Of a stretch of 23,006 nt of DNA, positions 5,420 through 13,411 are shown piece after piece. The DNA is from a virus. Within the stretch, counting starts at the first letter, position 1, and each line of letters opens with the position of its first letter. The stretch is from the IMG/VR virus record IMGVR_UViG_3300030101_001127, positions 1-23,006 of that record; one strand, 5' to 3'. The notes beneath the pieces are model-generated. The model did no database searches. It had not been told where the DNA came from and worked only from the letters and a program-made list of their open reading frames with translations. Made by a program: the position numbers and the translations under genes.

Positions 5420-5628
5420 GCATCCTCTAGCTTGATTGTCGGCTCTTTCATAAGAAGTGCATTTTGTATTACTGACAAGAAAGCAGTCAAAAAGGCAACA
5501 CCAATGAGCTCTAGTAAATCAGCAGTTATCAAACCCGAACTCTGGGCAAGATACAAACTGATTGAGCTCTGTGCTCCGGTTTTGAAAGCCTTATCAAAAA
5601 TATACTTCCAATATTGTTTATTCTTCAT
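5416..5628 (-). CDS. Holin-like membrane protein (r1t-type pattern)
   Basis: A 70-residue protein: a basic N-terminus (MKNKQYWKYIFDKAFKTGAQ), a first weak hydrophobic stretch (SSISLYLAQSSGLIT), a stronger one (LIGVAFLTAFLSVIQNALL) and a short charged tail. The order 'aFKT.aQs.i......g.......l...l.aflSvi.n' matches r1t-type phage holins, which open the membrane so that muralytic enzymes reach the wall. TAGGAGA precedes the ATG by 6 bases. It sits between a DUF5675-like gene and a tiny gene, just before the terminator, as expected for a lysis cassette. Confidence 0.7.
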   Translation of the reverse strand: MKNKQYWKYIFDKAFKTGAQSSISLYLAQSSGLITADLLELIGVAFLTAFLSVIQNALLMKEPTIKLEDA

Positions 5629-5637
5629 AGTTTTCTC

Positions 5638-6219
5638 CTAATCTACTTGAAGTCCTTTTAAGATCCATGCTTTTCTCAAAGCTGTTAATTCTGTCTTAAT
5701 CTGTTTCAATTCTTCTAATACATTATCTTCTGCTGGAGGTTTATAATCAGTTGCTTTGTTTGAAATAATATCGCCATCATAATCAATATATTTAACTGTT
5801 ACTTTTTCTCCTGATTCTATTACAGGAGCTACATACTTATATACCTCTGAATAAGCAACTGTACTACTTCCGATAAATCCATCCTGTGAAGTTTTACCTA
5901 AAAGCAAACAACCTGCTGTATCATCATCATCATTTCCAATATGCCATAAAATATATTTAAAATTAGGTACATCATCAACATGTATCATGCCTATATGGAA
6001 TGAAAATTTTGATTTGTAGCGAGTATCAAACCCACCCTCTTTTCTCAAAGAGAGATTGTATTCGCCTGATGGGATTCTTGTTTCTCCTGCTACTTTTAAT
6101 GTTCTTGCCTCATCTTCTAATGTGTATGCGAGAAATTTTCTTTTATTATTAGACACATCAAAGAGGATTCCATTTGTGAAATCATCTGCACTATTAAATC
6201 TCAATACTTCAAGTTTCAT
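5638..6219 (-). CDS. DUF5675-like protein in lysis cassette
   Basis: A 193-residue protein. Residues 1-150 match the DUF5675 pattern: AYTLEDEART (about 31-40), IPSGEYNLSLR (49-59), LWHIGNDDDDTAGCLLLG (91-108). The His-Gly-Asn and Gly-Cys pair resemble the conserved polar residues of that family. The family's biochemistry is not settled as far as I know; it commonly lies near phage lysis genes and a cell-wall role is suspected. The C-terminal 40 residues form a short coiled coil (VLEELKQIKTELTALRKAW) not typical of the core domain. It is 9 bases upstream of the holin-like gene. Confidence 0.65.
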   Translation of the reverse strand: MKLEVLRFNSADDFTNGILFDVSNNKRKFLAYTLEDEARTLKVAGETRIPSGEYNLSLRKEGGFDTRYKSKFSFHIGMIHVDDVPNFKYILWHIGNDDDDTAGCLLLGKTSQDGFIGSSTVAYSEVYKYVAPVIESGEKVTVKYIDYDGDIISNKATDYKPPAEDNVLEELKQIKTELTALRKAWILKGLQVD

Positions 6220-6221
6220 AA

Positions 6222-7172
6222 TTACCTGATAACATTTATTTTACTCCACTTCTCTTTACCACCCAAAACTAATGTTAAGATTCCTGATTCAGCGTTACCA
6301 CCATGTACATTGTCAAACCATTGGCTGCCTGAATCCAAACTAGGAGCTGTGGCAATCATTCTGCCACCACCTGCATCAAATACAGAAAATGAATGATAAT
6401 GCCCCATAAGTAACACATCTGTATCAGCAACTAAGGATCTTGCTAAACTTTGATTTGCTAACCATGTTTTTGCTTTTGCTTGATGATTTGTTCCACGCCT
6501 CATCTGATGCCCATGTACCAAAGAAATAACTGTGTTACATTTTTCAAATGTGATACTTAATTCATCATCTGGCATTATAAAATCTAATTTTTTCTTGAAA
6601 GCTGGGGATTCTTTGAATATCTCTGAAAGTTCCTCTCCTAACATAATATCTCTATTATCTCCAAAGCTAGTATAGGCTTTTCCATTCTTTCTTGGCTCCC
6701 CATGATTTCCAGCACAGAATGCAACTGTTCCTTTATCAAACATTGGTGTTAGTTCTTTTATCATTGTATAGATCATTCTTCTTGCAACTTTTTGTTGTTG
6801 TCTAAAATCAAGCTCAACTGTAAATTCTTGCATAGGATAGAAATCAGAACACCCCTCAAGAATATCCCCTAATCCTGCAAAGAGTATCTCATTTATTGGC
6901 TCTGTTTTCCTTATGTTTCTTATTTCCTCTTTGATTTTTGGTATTGCAGCCATCCATCTTTCAATAGTTTGTTCTGTACCCTTTTTGCCTATTTGTAGAT
7001 CTGATATGCAAACTGTATATAACTTTCCTTTTTTAAGTTTCTTTTTCTCGTATGGTTTAATTTTTTTTGTTAAATCAAACAGTTTTTTGAAATCCCTATC
7101 AGCCATAAACTTTGCAGAAGAAACAATCTTTGCTTTGAAATAATAGAATCGCTCAACCTCTCCATTTCCCAT
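6222..7172 (-). CDS. Calcineurin-like metallophosphoesterase
   Basis: 316 residues from ATG 7172. The metal-binding motifs are in order: SDLQIG (Asp58; the usual DxH is DxQ here), GLGDILE (about 100-106), AGNHGE (154-159), VHGH (219-222) and GHYHS (257-261). The protein would hydrolyse phosphoesters, with a nucleic acid or nucleotide substrate likely. Phage relatives resemble SbcD/Mre11-type nuclease domains or 2',3'-cyclic phosphodiesterases; the substrate cannot be read here. The frame is open to 7217 and overlaps the upstream gene by about 100 bases, where the upstream frame looks like its missing N-terminus (see findings). The stop lies 2 bases before the DUF5675-like gene. Confidence 0.8.
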   Translation of the reverse strand: MGNGEVERFYYFKAKIVSSAKFMADRDFKKLFDLTKKIKPYEKKKLKKGKLYTVCISDLQIGKKGTEQTIERWMAAIPKIKEEIRNIRKTEPINEILFAGLGDILEGCSDFYPMQEFTVELDFRQQQKVARRMIYTMIKELTPMFDKGTVAFCAGNHGEPRKNGKAYTSFGDNRDIMLGEELSEIFKESPAFKKKLDFIMPDDELSITFEKCNTVISLVHGHQMRRGTNHQAKAKTWLANQSLARSLVADTDVLLMGHYHSFSVFDAGGGRMIATAPSLDSGSQWFDNVHGGNAESGILTLVLGGKEKWSKINVIR

Positions 7173-7387
7173 GTTGGCATCCCAAAATCGAAGTATGATG
7201 AAAGCTGCTCTTGCCAATCTACATCATTTGTTTTTTGTGGAGAAGATATTATCTCTCCTGATCTTGTTTGTTCTGAAAATTTTATACCGGGCTCATAACC
7301 CTTTGGATGTATTCTTTTTCTCCTTTGATATGGAGAACGATCATATACAGTTTTTTTAAATTTATCTAGTTCACTTGAGTCTGCCAT
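7070..7387 (-). CDS. Unknown protein, possibly the split N-terminus of the metallophosphoesterase
   Basis: A 105-residue frame from ATG 7387, overlapping the previous gene by 17 bases. The first 80 residues look coding: basic and polar (YQRRKRIHPKGYEPGIKF) and then DVDWQEQLSSYFDFGMPTWE. The last 30 residues (LSDSIISKQRLFLLQSLWLI) lie inside the phosphoesterase reading frame and look like out-of-frame sequence. The text around GMPTWEMER in this frame and VERFYYFKAK in the other suggests one continuous protein interrupted by a -1 shift. It may be a real gene pair, a programmed shift or a sequence error. Confidence 0.5.
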   Translation of the reverse strand: MADSSELDKFKKTVYDRSPYQRRKRIHPKGYEPGIKFSEQTRSGEIISSPQKTNDVDWQEQLSSYFDFGMPTWEMERLSDSIISKQRLFLLQSLWLIGISKNCLI

Positions 7388-7622
7388 CCCTGTAATCCTT
7401 AAAATATTTTCTTACTGTGTTGTAATTTAGATGTTGAAACTGTATAAAAGTATCAACAAGATATTGTGCAGCAACTGTATCAGAGATGTATTTTTCCTGT
7501 GCCTCTTTGGCTACTTTTAAGAATATTGCTTTTGCATCTTTATTGTTCAAAATAAATCGTTCACTAGCGAACTGTCCTGATATGCCACCCTGTTTAGTGT
7601 TGTAATCTTCAAGAGATCCCAT
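7371..7622 (-). CDS. Small helical protein, HTH-like C-terminus
   Basis: An 83-residue, mostly helical protein. The C-terminal portion (LVDTFIQFQHLNYNTVRKYF and KDYRDGRLK) resembles a helix-turn-helix with a basic recognition helix. No strong ribosome site precedes ATG 7622, and the upstream gap is 27 bases. It overlaps the next frame by 17 bases. A regulatory or terminase-small-subunit-like role is conceivable but unproven; no family is recognised. Confidence 0.5.
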   Translation of the reverse strand: MGSLEDYNTKQGGISGQFASERFILNNKDAKAIFLKVAKEAQEKYISDTVAAQYLVDTFIQFQHLNYNTVRKYFKDYRDGRLK

Positions 7623-7649
7623 AACGCAAGTATATCTATTTATTAGTAA

Positions 7650-7967
7650 TTAACTAGGTTTTGGATTATCTGATCTTGCTTTATTATATGCAGTTTTATA
7701 GGCTTTCCATTTTGTGTCATCTCCACCGATTTCATTTTCGGTGTAAGCCTCAACAAAATCAACTATTGATGGATATGCCTCTTGCCTAGCTTGAATATAT
7801 CCGAACTGTTGTTCTTCCCATTTAGCATTCCCTAAATCAATTTTTGCTTGAGCGTAGTCATCATCAGAGAACTCCATTCTCTCATTATTAACTTGCTTAT
7901 ACAAAGGAGAATTTGCTTCTATCTCTGCATCTGCCTCTGTTTGTAACTGTTCTTTTGTTTTTGCCAT
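7650..7967 (-). CDS. Tail-associated protein with 'YPSI' C-terminal motif
   Basis: A 105-residue acidic helical protein. The C-terminal region ARQEAYPSIVDFVEAYTENE...WKAYKTAYNKARSDNPKP resembles the 'R...YP.I.DQLDALW......W...I..VK..NPKP' motif of small proteins encoded after phage tail fibre genes. AAGGAAAGG precedes the ATG. Its place immediately after six receptor-binding-like proteins fits a fibre-associated or fibre-assembly factor. The first half (LQTEADAEIEANSPLYKQV) is a charged helix. The role is inferred from motif and position. Confidence 0.6.
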   Translation of the reverse strand: MAKTKEQLQTEADAEIEANSPLYKQVNNERMEFSDDDYAQAKIDLGNAKWEEQQFGYIQARQEAYPSIVDFVEAYTENEIGGDDTKWKAYKTAYNKARSDNPKPS

Positions 7968-7992
7968 AATTACCTTTCCTTATCTTACTATA

Positions 7993-8514
7993 TTATTTCA
8001 CAAGACCATACAACTTAAATGTTCCTGCGTCTATATTGCCACTACCTGCAAAAAATGTAATTCCGTCAACAACAGAAGTTTCAGTCAAACAAACTCCACC
8101 AGCAATACCATGACAGTTACTATTATCGTGAATTGTCATAACTGCTTCATGTGTGGCAAAGGTAAATTCATTTGAATTAGAAGCGTTAAAAATGTAAATA
8201 GTTTCGTTTAACGCTTCATTAGTAGCAGTACCTATACTATCTAAATTTCCAAAACTATCTTGGTTAGTTGCTTGTTTCTCTTGAAAAGTATTTTCTGTTC
8301 TTAATCTAAGAAAAGCAAAATCATAACTAGATGAAGTTACTGCTGAACCCGAAACTGTAAATCTTTTTTTTACAGGTTGAGCATCTGTATCAATACGTAC
8401 ATTGTTAGCAATAACTTGATAAACATTAAAATCACTTGTTATCCCTGATAATGTTACTGCGCTCACACCACTTGAAACTATTGTTTCTTGAATAAGAACT
8501 AAACTACCAGACAT
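7993..8514 (-). CDS. Beta-rich tail protein, type C, copy 2
   Basis: A 173-residue protein whose closest relative in the window is the gene at 9681-10190. Shared blocks are RFTVSGSA..SSSYDFA, F.FATH, GGVCLTE...DGITFFAGSGN and GTFKLYGLVK. It shares an N-terminal strand (LVLIQETIVSSGVSAVTLSG) with all six proteins of this cluster. It has no signal peptide or coiled coil. It is likely a beta-sandwich virion protein at the tail tip or fibre; receptor binding is inference from position after the minor tail genes. It starts 2 bases after the type B copy's stop and is followed by the YPSI-motif protein. Confidence 0.7.
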   Translation of the reverse strand: MSGSLVLIQETIVSSGVSAVTLSGITSDFNVYQVIANNVRIDTDAQPVKKRFTVSGSAVTSSSYDFAFLRLRTENTFQEKQATNQDSFGNLDSIGTATNEALNETIYIFNASNSNEFTFATHEAVMTIHDNSNCHGIAGGVCLTETSVVDGITFFAGSGNIDAGTFKLYGLVK

Positions 8515-8516
8515 TT

Positions 8517-9032
8517 TTATAAAATCCCATATACGTTTACTTTAATTGAATTAATTGAATTTCCTGCATGAAAACTTACACCACTTAATTGCTCTGCACT
8601 TTTGTGTATGCCTATTGCTTTCATACCTCCACCACCAAAACCTTGCACCCAAATTACACCTTTCCAAATTGCATAGGTAAATGAGTTACCGTCAAATGGA
8701 TTAAAAATATTCATAATATTACTTGTTGAATTTTTGCCATCACTTTGTGAATAACCAATATTATTAATTTCAGAGGTAGAAGCACTTCTGTTTTGACTAA
8801 ATGAAGTGTACATACGCATATTAAAATTTGCGTAGGCATATTCAGTATCAGATATGATACTTCCCCCACTATCTATAAAACGCATTGCAAAAAAATCAGA
8901 CAAATCACTATTTATATACTCAACAATATGTAATTCATAGTTTTGATATTGTGATGAAAAACAGTCTGTAATACTTAATGTTGAAACATCAGTACCACTT
9001 GTAGATTTTATAAATTGTAACCTAGTAGCCAT
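8517..9032 (-). CDS. Beta-rich tail protein, type B, copy 2
   Basis: A 171-residue protein paralogous to the gene at 10190-10717. Shared landmarks are F.SS/TS near 25-30, a 'I(D/N)S.GS' turn, AYANFN / SFANLN, NIFNPF, an aromatic-Ala-Ile strand, IGIHKSAEQLSGVSF versus IGMFKNNNSLTGFTF, and a final YGIL. Gly-rich loop (WVQGFGGGGMKAIG). It is a predicted beta-sandwich structural protein. Start and previous stop overlap by one base. As in its sister genes, no enzymatic motif is visible. Confidence 0.7.
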   Translation of the reverse strand: MATRLQFIKSTSGTDVSTLSITDCFSSQYQNYELHIVEYINSDLSDFFAMRFIDSGGSIISDTEYAYANFNMRMYTSFSQNRSASTSEINNIGYSQSDGKNSTSNIMNIFNPFDGNSFTYAIWKGVIWVQGFGGGGMKAIGIHKSAEQLSGVSFHAGNSINSIKVNVYGIL

Positions 9033-9673
9033 TAAAAACTCCGAATACCATATAAAGAAAATGTACTATCTGTTGTATAATTTCCACCTGATAAAGCTAT
9101 CCTAAAACCATCAACATAACTTTGCTGTGTCATTAAACCATTTCCAAATTCAAATTGATAATTTGGAATTGTATCCAAACTACCACAATGAAAACTTAAA
9201 AATGGATATTTTGTACTGTCGCCCATATAAAAACAATAAAAATATCCATTTATTTTTCTATTTGTTTCATTTCCTGTATTATCTGAAAGTCTTATAGCAG
9301 TAGTTCCTGTGCTTGTAACAACAGAACTACCACCCCCTGCATCTTGTGTAAATGTACCAACTTGATACACAGTTGAAGTTTCTAAAACCCCATTTTCAAA
9401 AAATTGTAGTTGTATTTTTTTATTATCACTTGTACTTTGAACATTATTGTAAGTAACAAAGTGTATTGTGTATGTATCTTGTTTGATGTTTTGAAAATCT
9501 ATTGCAGACACAGTGCTTGAAACAGTTTGAGTTTCAATCAATTCTAACTGTCCAAAATTAGTCCATTTGTTTTCTTGATCTAGTTCAATAATATCTTGTG
9601 GTGTAAAAATACCTTTATTATCTCTAAAAGCCTGTGTAACTTCTTTTCCTATGTAGCCAAATTCTTTACTCAT
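9032..9673 (-). CDS. Beta-rich tail protein, type A, copy 2 (N-terminal GYIG module)
   Basis: A 213-residue protein. Type A members carry an extra 40-residue N-terminal module: FGYIG, then NKGIFTPQDIIELDQENKW. This 'KGI.T.Q....L' element is seen in other phage tail proteins and may anchor the assembly to the tail. The shared domain then starts at LELIETQTVSSTVSAIDF and ends in FSLYGIRSF. Type A copy 1 is at 10714-11349. Ends 1 base into the type B copy's start; 7 bases separate it from the preceding type C gene. Confidence 0.7.
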   Translation of the reverse strand: MSKEFGYIGKEVTQAFRDNKGIFTPQDIIELDQENKWTNFGQLELIETQTVSSTVSAIDFQNIKQDTYTIHFVTYNNVQSTSDNKKIQLQFFENGVLETSTVYQVGTFTQDAGGGSSVVTSTGTTAIRLSDNTGNETNRKINGYFYCFYMGDSTKYPFLSFHCGSLDTIPNYQFEFGNGLMTQQSYVDGFRIALSGGNYTTDSTFSLYGIRSF

Positions 9674-9680
9674 CTATACC

Positions 9681-10190
9681 TCATATTACTTTATAAAGGG
9701 TAAAGCTTCCATTTGCAAAATTATTACCACTACCTAAAAAGAAATGTACACCGTCCGTTGTTTGGGCTTCGGTTAATACTGCTCCTCCACTAAAAAGCGC
9801 TGTTCTGTTTTGTGATGTATTTCTATGTGCATTATCAATAGTGGCAAAAGAAAATTCATCAGATTTATTAAAGTTATATAAGTACATTATTAAATTAATT
9901 TGGTGGTCGCTTGATGTTCCAGTGCCTTGATTGGTGTCTATACTTGATTGATTTTGCTGTGCTGTGTTACCGAATGAAGTATTAATATGTATATTTTTTA
10001 AAGCAAAATCATAATTACTTGAACTATCAGCAGTACCCGATACAGTAAACCTTATTCTCATATCATCATTATTATCAAAAAATATATTATTACATGCAAC
10101 CATGTACACGCTGTCATCATTAATACCTGTAAGGGATACGCTTGAAACATTACTTGTAACATTATTTGTTGCAATTTGTAATAATCCCAT
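9681..10190 (-). CDS. Beta-rich tail protein, type C, copy 1
   Basis: A 169-residue protein and the pair of the gene at 7993-8514: RIRFTVSGTA..SSNYDFA, DEFSFATID, SGGAVLTEAQTTDGVHFFLG and GSFTLYKVI align block by block. It is rich in Asn, Ser and Thr, as usual for phage beta-structured adhesins. Its start overlaps the type B stop by one base (TAATG). No catalytic residues are recognisable. The function is inferred as tail-tip or fibre structural protein. Confidence 0.7.
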   Translation of the reverse strand: MGLLQIATNNVTSNVSSVSLTGINDDSVYMVACNNIFFDNNDDMRIRFTVSGTADSSSNYDFALKNIHINTSFGNTAQQNQSSIDTNQGTGTSSDHQINLIMYLYNFNKSDEFSFATIDNAHRNTSQNRTALFSGGAVLTEAQTTDGVHFFLGSGNNFANGSFTLYKVI

Positions 10191-10717
10191 TATTCATCAA
10201 CCCTTAAACCGTAAGTCAAAATACTTCCACTAATATAATCCACTGCTTCTTCAAGAAAAAATGTAAAACCTGTCAAGCTATTATTATTTTTAAACATACC
10301 TATTCCTCTTTTATTTGCATTTACATTACCTCTAATTCCTGCATTTTGAAATATTGCGATAGTTCTTGATGTATTAATAAATGGATTAAAAATGTAAAAA
10401 TAACCATTTGTGTTTTCGCCTGTGTTATTTCCAATACTTGCGAATGATTGAATACTATCGTGTGAACCGTCTTTGGTTTCTGTAAAACTTGCGTCTGTTT
10501 GGCAATTTAAATTTGCAAATGAATAATCTGGGCTTATTCTTTCTTCAGAACCACTTGAATTAATATAACTAAAACTCATATTACCTGCTCCATCTGTTGT
10601 AAAATTTTTAAAAACTATTTGATATATATCAAAGTCTGAAGTGAAAACATCTGTAACTTCTATTCTTGCAACATTTGAACTAATTGTTGTTTCATTTAAT
10701 AATCTTAAATTACTCAT
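10190..10717 (-). CDS. Beta-rich tail protein, type B, copy 1
   Basis: A 175-residue protein and the pair of the gene at 8517-9032. It begins LRLLNETTISSNVARIEV, the shared first strand of the family, and has YSFANLN, YFYIFNPF, a RGIGMFKNNNSLTGFTFF strand pair and final LTYGL. Start and upstream stop form an ATGA overlap, so it is probably translated together with the type A copy 1 protein. A stoichiometric complex of A, B and C products is a reasonable inference from the strict gene order. Confidence 0.7.
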   Translation of the reverse strand: MSNLRLLNETTISSNVARIEVTDVFTSDFDIYQIVFKNFTTDGAGNMSFSYINSSGSEERISPDYSFANLNCQTDASFTETKDGSHDSIQSFASIGNNTGENTNGYFYIFNPFINTSRTIAIFQNAGIRGNVNANKRGIGMFKNNNSLTGFTFFLEEAVDYISGSILTYGLRVDE

Positions 10718-11349
10718 GAAATTTCTTTTACCCCAAAAAGTTTGAAAACACCATTATCATAATTATCGCCACTAGTTAGAAAAATCTTTATTGCATTTAC
10801 TAAATTTGCAGTAGCAAGAACACCACCACCAAATGCTGATACAAGTGTATTTGAAATTATATATACATTATGCAAACTAACAAAACTATCTTTACTGGAA
10901 TTACCTAAATTATAAAGATAACAACATAAATTTATAGTATCATTTGTAGTTGCTCCTGCTGTATTTACAATCCTTATCGAACTTGCACTACTATCTTTAT
11001 CTTGTTGAAAACTACTATTTGCTTGTTGTCTTTGTAATGCGTGTTGATAACCTGTTGATATATAACTACTTCCTGAATCAGTAGAAAACTGTAATTTTAC
11101 ATTTTCCTGTGTGCCTAATTGTACATTACTAAGTTGTAATACATGTACATCAAAAACATTTTCTTTAATTGATGTAAATTCGACACTTGCAGTTGTGTCT
11201 GATACAGTTTGTTCTTCAATAAGTTCTAAACTACCACCTAGAAAACCTTGCCTTTCGAGATCAAAACTTTCTTGTGTAGTTAATATTCCTTTATTCTTAA
11301 CCTGTTGTTTGACACTTGTAGATGTGTCGCCAATATAACCAAATGACAT
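10714..11349 (-). CDS. Beta-rich tail protein, type A, copy 1 (N-terminal GYIG module)
   Basis: A 211-residue protein. FGYIG and NKGILTTQESFDLERQGF form the N-terminal module shared with the gene at 9032-9673; LELIEEQTVSDTTASVEF begins the family domain and FKLFGVKEIS ends it. AGGTG lies 5 bases before ATG 11349. It is the first gene of the first A-B-C cassette, directly after a small beta protein. The N-terminal module is present only in type A, so A is the candidate for attachment to the virion and B and C for added subunits. Confidence 0.7.
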   Translation of the reverse strand: MSFGYIGDTSTSVKQQVKNKGILTTQESFDLERQGFLGGSLELIEEQTVSDTTASVEFTSIKENVFDVHVLQLSNVQLGTQENVKLQFSTDSGSSYISTGYQHALQRQQANSSFQQDKDSSASSIRIVNTAGATTNDTINLCCYLYNLGNSSKDSFVSLHNVYIISNTLVSAFGGGVLATANLVNAIKIFLTSGDNYDNGVFKLFGVKEIS

Positions 11350-11356
11350 AGAACAC

Positions 11357-11686
11357 CTATGTTTGTTTCAGATAGTTAATTGTAAAGTCGATACTTGATG
11401 CTGCTGAACACAATCCCTGAATCTTGTCGCCTGTTGTTAAAACTACCTTTGTTTCCCAAACAAGCGTTGTTCCTGCTGGTACAGTTACATCATTGAGAAG
11501 ATGTGGTGTAGTAGATCCTCCAGATTTAACAATCTCAATATCAATCGTTACATCTTGACTACTTGAATTTACATTAGCAAAAGACATGCCAATAATTGTT
11601 TCAGTTGTTGATGATCCTACTGCATCTAATAAATCTGCGTTGCTAGTTCCTAGTGTTCCAACTACGCCCTCTAGTACATCTGCCAA
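11357..11686 (-). CDS. Small beta-rich virion protein, TTG start
   Basis: A 109-residue protein from TTG 11686, with AAGGAAAG a few bases before it; the nearby ATG is out of frame. The sequence alternates polar and hydrophobic residues (ETIIGMSFANVNSSSQDVTI, DVTVPAGTTLVWETKVVL, DKIQGLCSAASSIDFTINYL). This pattern resembles phage head/tail decoration or tail-knob beta-sandwich proteins of the type '...l.n.....v.v.i......l..vpAGttl...k.vL..GD.I.v'. It precedes the A-B-C cassettes and follows the fibre-like gene. The exact place in the virion is unknown. Confidence 0.6.
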   Translation of the reverse strand: MADVLEGVVGTLGTSNADLLDAVGSSTTETIIGMSFANVNSSSQDVTIDIEIVKSGGSTTPHLLNDVTVPAGTTLVWETKVVLTTGDKIQGLCSAASSIDFTINYLKQT

Positions 11687-11699
11687 TTTACTTTCCTTT

Positions 11700-12149
11700 C
11701 TAGCTTAGAGCTAATACTAATCCTAATGTTACACCACCAGCAAGATTGGCTATATCTCCAGCAGTTGTTCTTTTTAGGTTATTACTGTCATCTGCATCTC
11801 CAATCAAGACAATATCTCCTGATGCAACTGTTGCCGAAGTTGCTTGACTTGGTGCAATTTGAAGTGCGATAGATCCTGATGATCCTCCACCTGATAAACC
11901 TGATGTAGAAGAAGTAGTAACTGCCTCAATATCTCCGAGTTCTGCTGCAATCCAACTTGAGCCATTCCATGCTTTGATGCGACTTGCCCCTGTGTCATAA
12001 AAAATGGTACCAACAACTTTATTTGTTAAAGCTGAATTTGCTGCACTTTCTGATGCAAATATAAATACAAGTGAGTCTTGTATGTCTTGAAACCTAGACT
12101 CGGTTACTAGATCTCCTGTTGTCCAATCAAACCATCCACCGGCTGCCAT
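11700..12149 (-). CDS. Tail fibre-like protein
   Basis: A 149-residue protein. The N-terminal part has GTIFYDTGASRIKAWNGSSW, a pattern common in phage fibre proteins, and the C-terminal part has DIVLIGDADDSNNLKRTTAG, matching the 'D.....k.tt.gdi' repeat unit of fibres and adhesins. A Gly/Ser-rich linker (SGLSGGGSSGSIAL) joins them. AAAGGAG lies before the ATG. It is short for a whole fibre, so it may be a hub-proximal fibre or adaptor, with the A-B-C proteins downstream as further parts. Confidence 0.65.
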   Translation of the reverse strand: MAAGGWFDWTTGDLVTESRFQDIQDSLVFIFASESAANSALTNKVVGTIFYDTGASRIKAWNGSSWIAAELGDIEAVTTSSTSGLSGGGSSGSIALQIAPSQATSATVASGDIVLIGDADDSNNLKRTTAGDIANLAGGVTLGLVLALS

Positions 12150-12166
12150 AATTCTCCTTTATTTTT

Positions 12167-13411
12167 TTAAGTATAACTTATGTTTGTATCAATTCCTAAC
12201 TTTGAAACTCCCAAAATCCATGCTCCGGTTTCTGCTGGAGATAAACCTATTTTCCATGTCCAAGTTTTACTCCGGGCATCTACTGAATGTTGTATGTTTT
12301 CTATAAATAAATCATAAGATTCTGTTGTACCTGATGGAGTCAAAACATTTGTTTTTACAAAAGCTCCAATATCCAAGCCAAGAGCTTTTGCCCAAATGCT
12401 CGTATTAGATTGTGGTCTAAATATCAAAGTTCTTACAGATGTTTGAGGTATGTCATTTTCAACAACTTTTTGTTTTGCAATACTTAATACATCTGAATCC
12501 TGAATATTTAATCTTCCTGATTGAGTGAGAGAGTGAGTGCCAAATCTTTGCACAGAATCATCAGAAACTGCTGATTGTTGAGATCCACCTGTTCTAGTAA
12601 ATAAAACTGTGTTTATTATCTTTGTATCATCATAAGAAGAAACAATATCAGTATAAGGCAAATCTGATCCACCCTGCCCAAATGTAGCATCTGGTGTTGT
12701 TGTGTTTGTTAGCCTAAAGTTACGATCTCTGAATGTAGCATTTCCATTTGCAGCTATGAAGAATGTACCATTTTCTGCTCTTTCAACAGCTTGTAGAGCT
12801 GCAAGTAATGTATCTGTTGTTGATTGTGTTTGTACTTGTAACTGACCTGTTGATATTGCTTGATTTGTGTAACCAAATGAATTTAAAATATTTGCTGCTC
12901 TAATTGAAGATAACTCTTGTGCTTGTCCGAATGCAAGTCTTGTAGTTTGTCCAAGTAGAGATGTTCCAAGTTTCCACCCAACAGAATCTAATGTAGCATT
13001 ATTTAGAAGTTTAAATACATCTACTGCTTTTATATTAGTTGTAGAATCTTGCCCCTGTAACCCATAATTTACAGGAAAAGACTCTACAAAACCATGAAAT
13101 AAAGTATAAGTTGTGCCACCCTGTGCTGCTTTGATCCTAATTCTTTTAAGTGGCTGTACTTTTGTTCTATTATTTGATGAATCAAAAAAATGTGTAGTTT
13201 GATTTGGAGAGAATCTGTTATCGCTGTTATCAAGTTGAATTAGTGCAGTACCCGGCTGAAACTGTGATAAGTTTGATGCTCTTCCTCTTGATATTTTGAA
13301 ACCTCGTAAAAAACTTGAAACATCTGTGAAAGTTTGTGAACTATCTAATGGATCTGAATCAAAAGCTATTTCGCATGTAAGAGTTACATTTGAATCAAAT
13401 GCAACAGACAT
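12167..13411 (-). CDS. Minor tail / baseplate protein
   Basis: A 414-residue protein directly after the tape measure gene (TAATG overlap), the usual place of distal tail and baseplate hub proteins in siphoviruses. The N-terminal region has SSFLRGFKISRGRASNLSQF...LIQLDNSDNRFSPN and KRIRIKAAQGGTTYTLFHGF, a pattern of minor tail proteins ('GR......f.pGt..i.LdN.dgrf.P', '..v.i.a.....ty.lf.G.v'). The C-terminal half repeats strands with DARSKTWTWKIGLSPAE near the end, a common motif in tail proteins of actinobacterial phages. Likely forms the tail tip ring beneath the fibres. Confidence 0.75.
   Translation of the reverse strand: MSVAFDSNVTLTCEIAFDSDPLDSSQTFTDVSSFLRGFKISRGRASNLSQFQPGTALIQLDNSDNRFSPNQTTHFFDSSNNRTKVQPLKRIRIKAAQGGTTYTLFHGFVESFPVNYGLQGQDSTTNIKAVDVFKLLNNATLDSVGWKLGTSLLGQTTRLAFGQAQELSSIRAANILNSFGYTNQAISTGQLQVQTQSTTDTLLAALQAVERAENGTFFIAANGNATFRDRNFRLTNTTTPDATFGQGGSDLPYTDIVSSYDDTKIINTVLFTRTGGSQQSAVSDDSVQRFGTHSLTQSGRLNIQDSDVLSIAKQKVVENDIPQTSVRTLIFRPQSNTSIWAKALGLDIGAFVKTNVLTPSGTTESYDLFIENIQHSVDARSKTWTWKIGLSPAETGAWILGVSKLGIDTNISYT

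Larger units (their letters stand above)
7993..11349 (-). repeat. Tandem three-gene cassette duplication (A-B-C, A-B-C)
   Basis: Two cassettes, 11349-9681 and 9673-7993, carry genes of matching lengths in the same order (211/175/169 and 213/171/173 residues). Protein-level similarity is clear within each A, B and C pair, and weaker across types. Nucleotide identity is not obvious, so the duplication is old. Confidence 0.8.
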
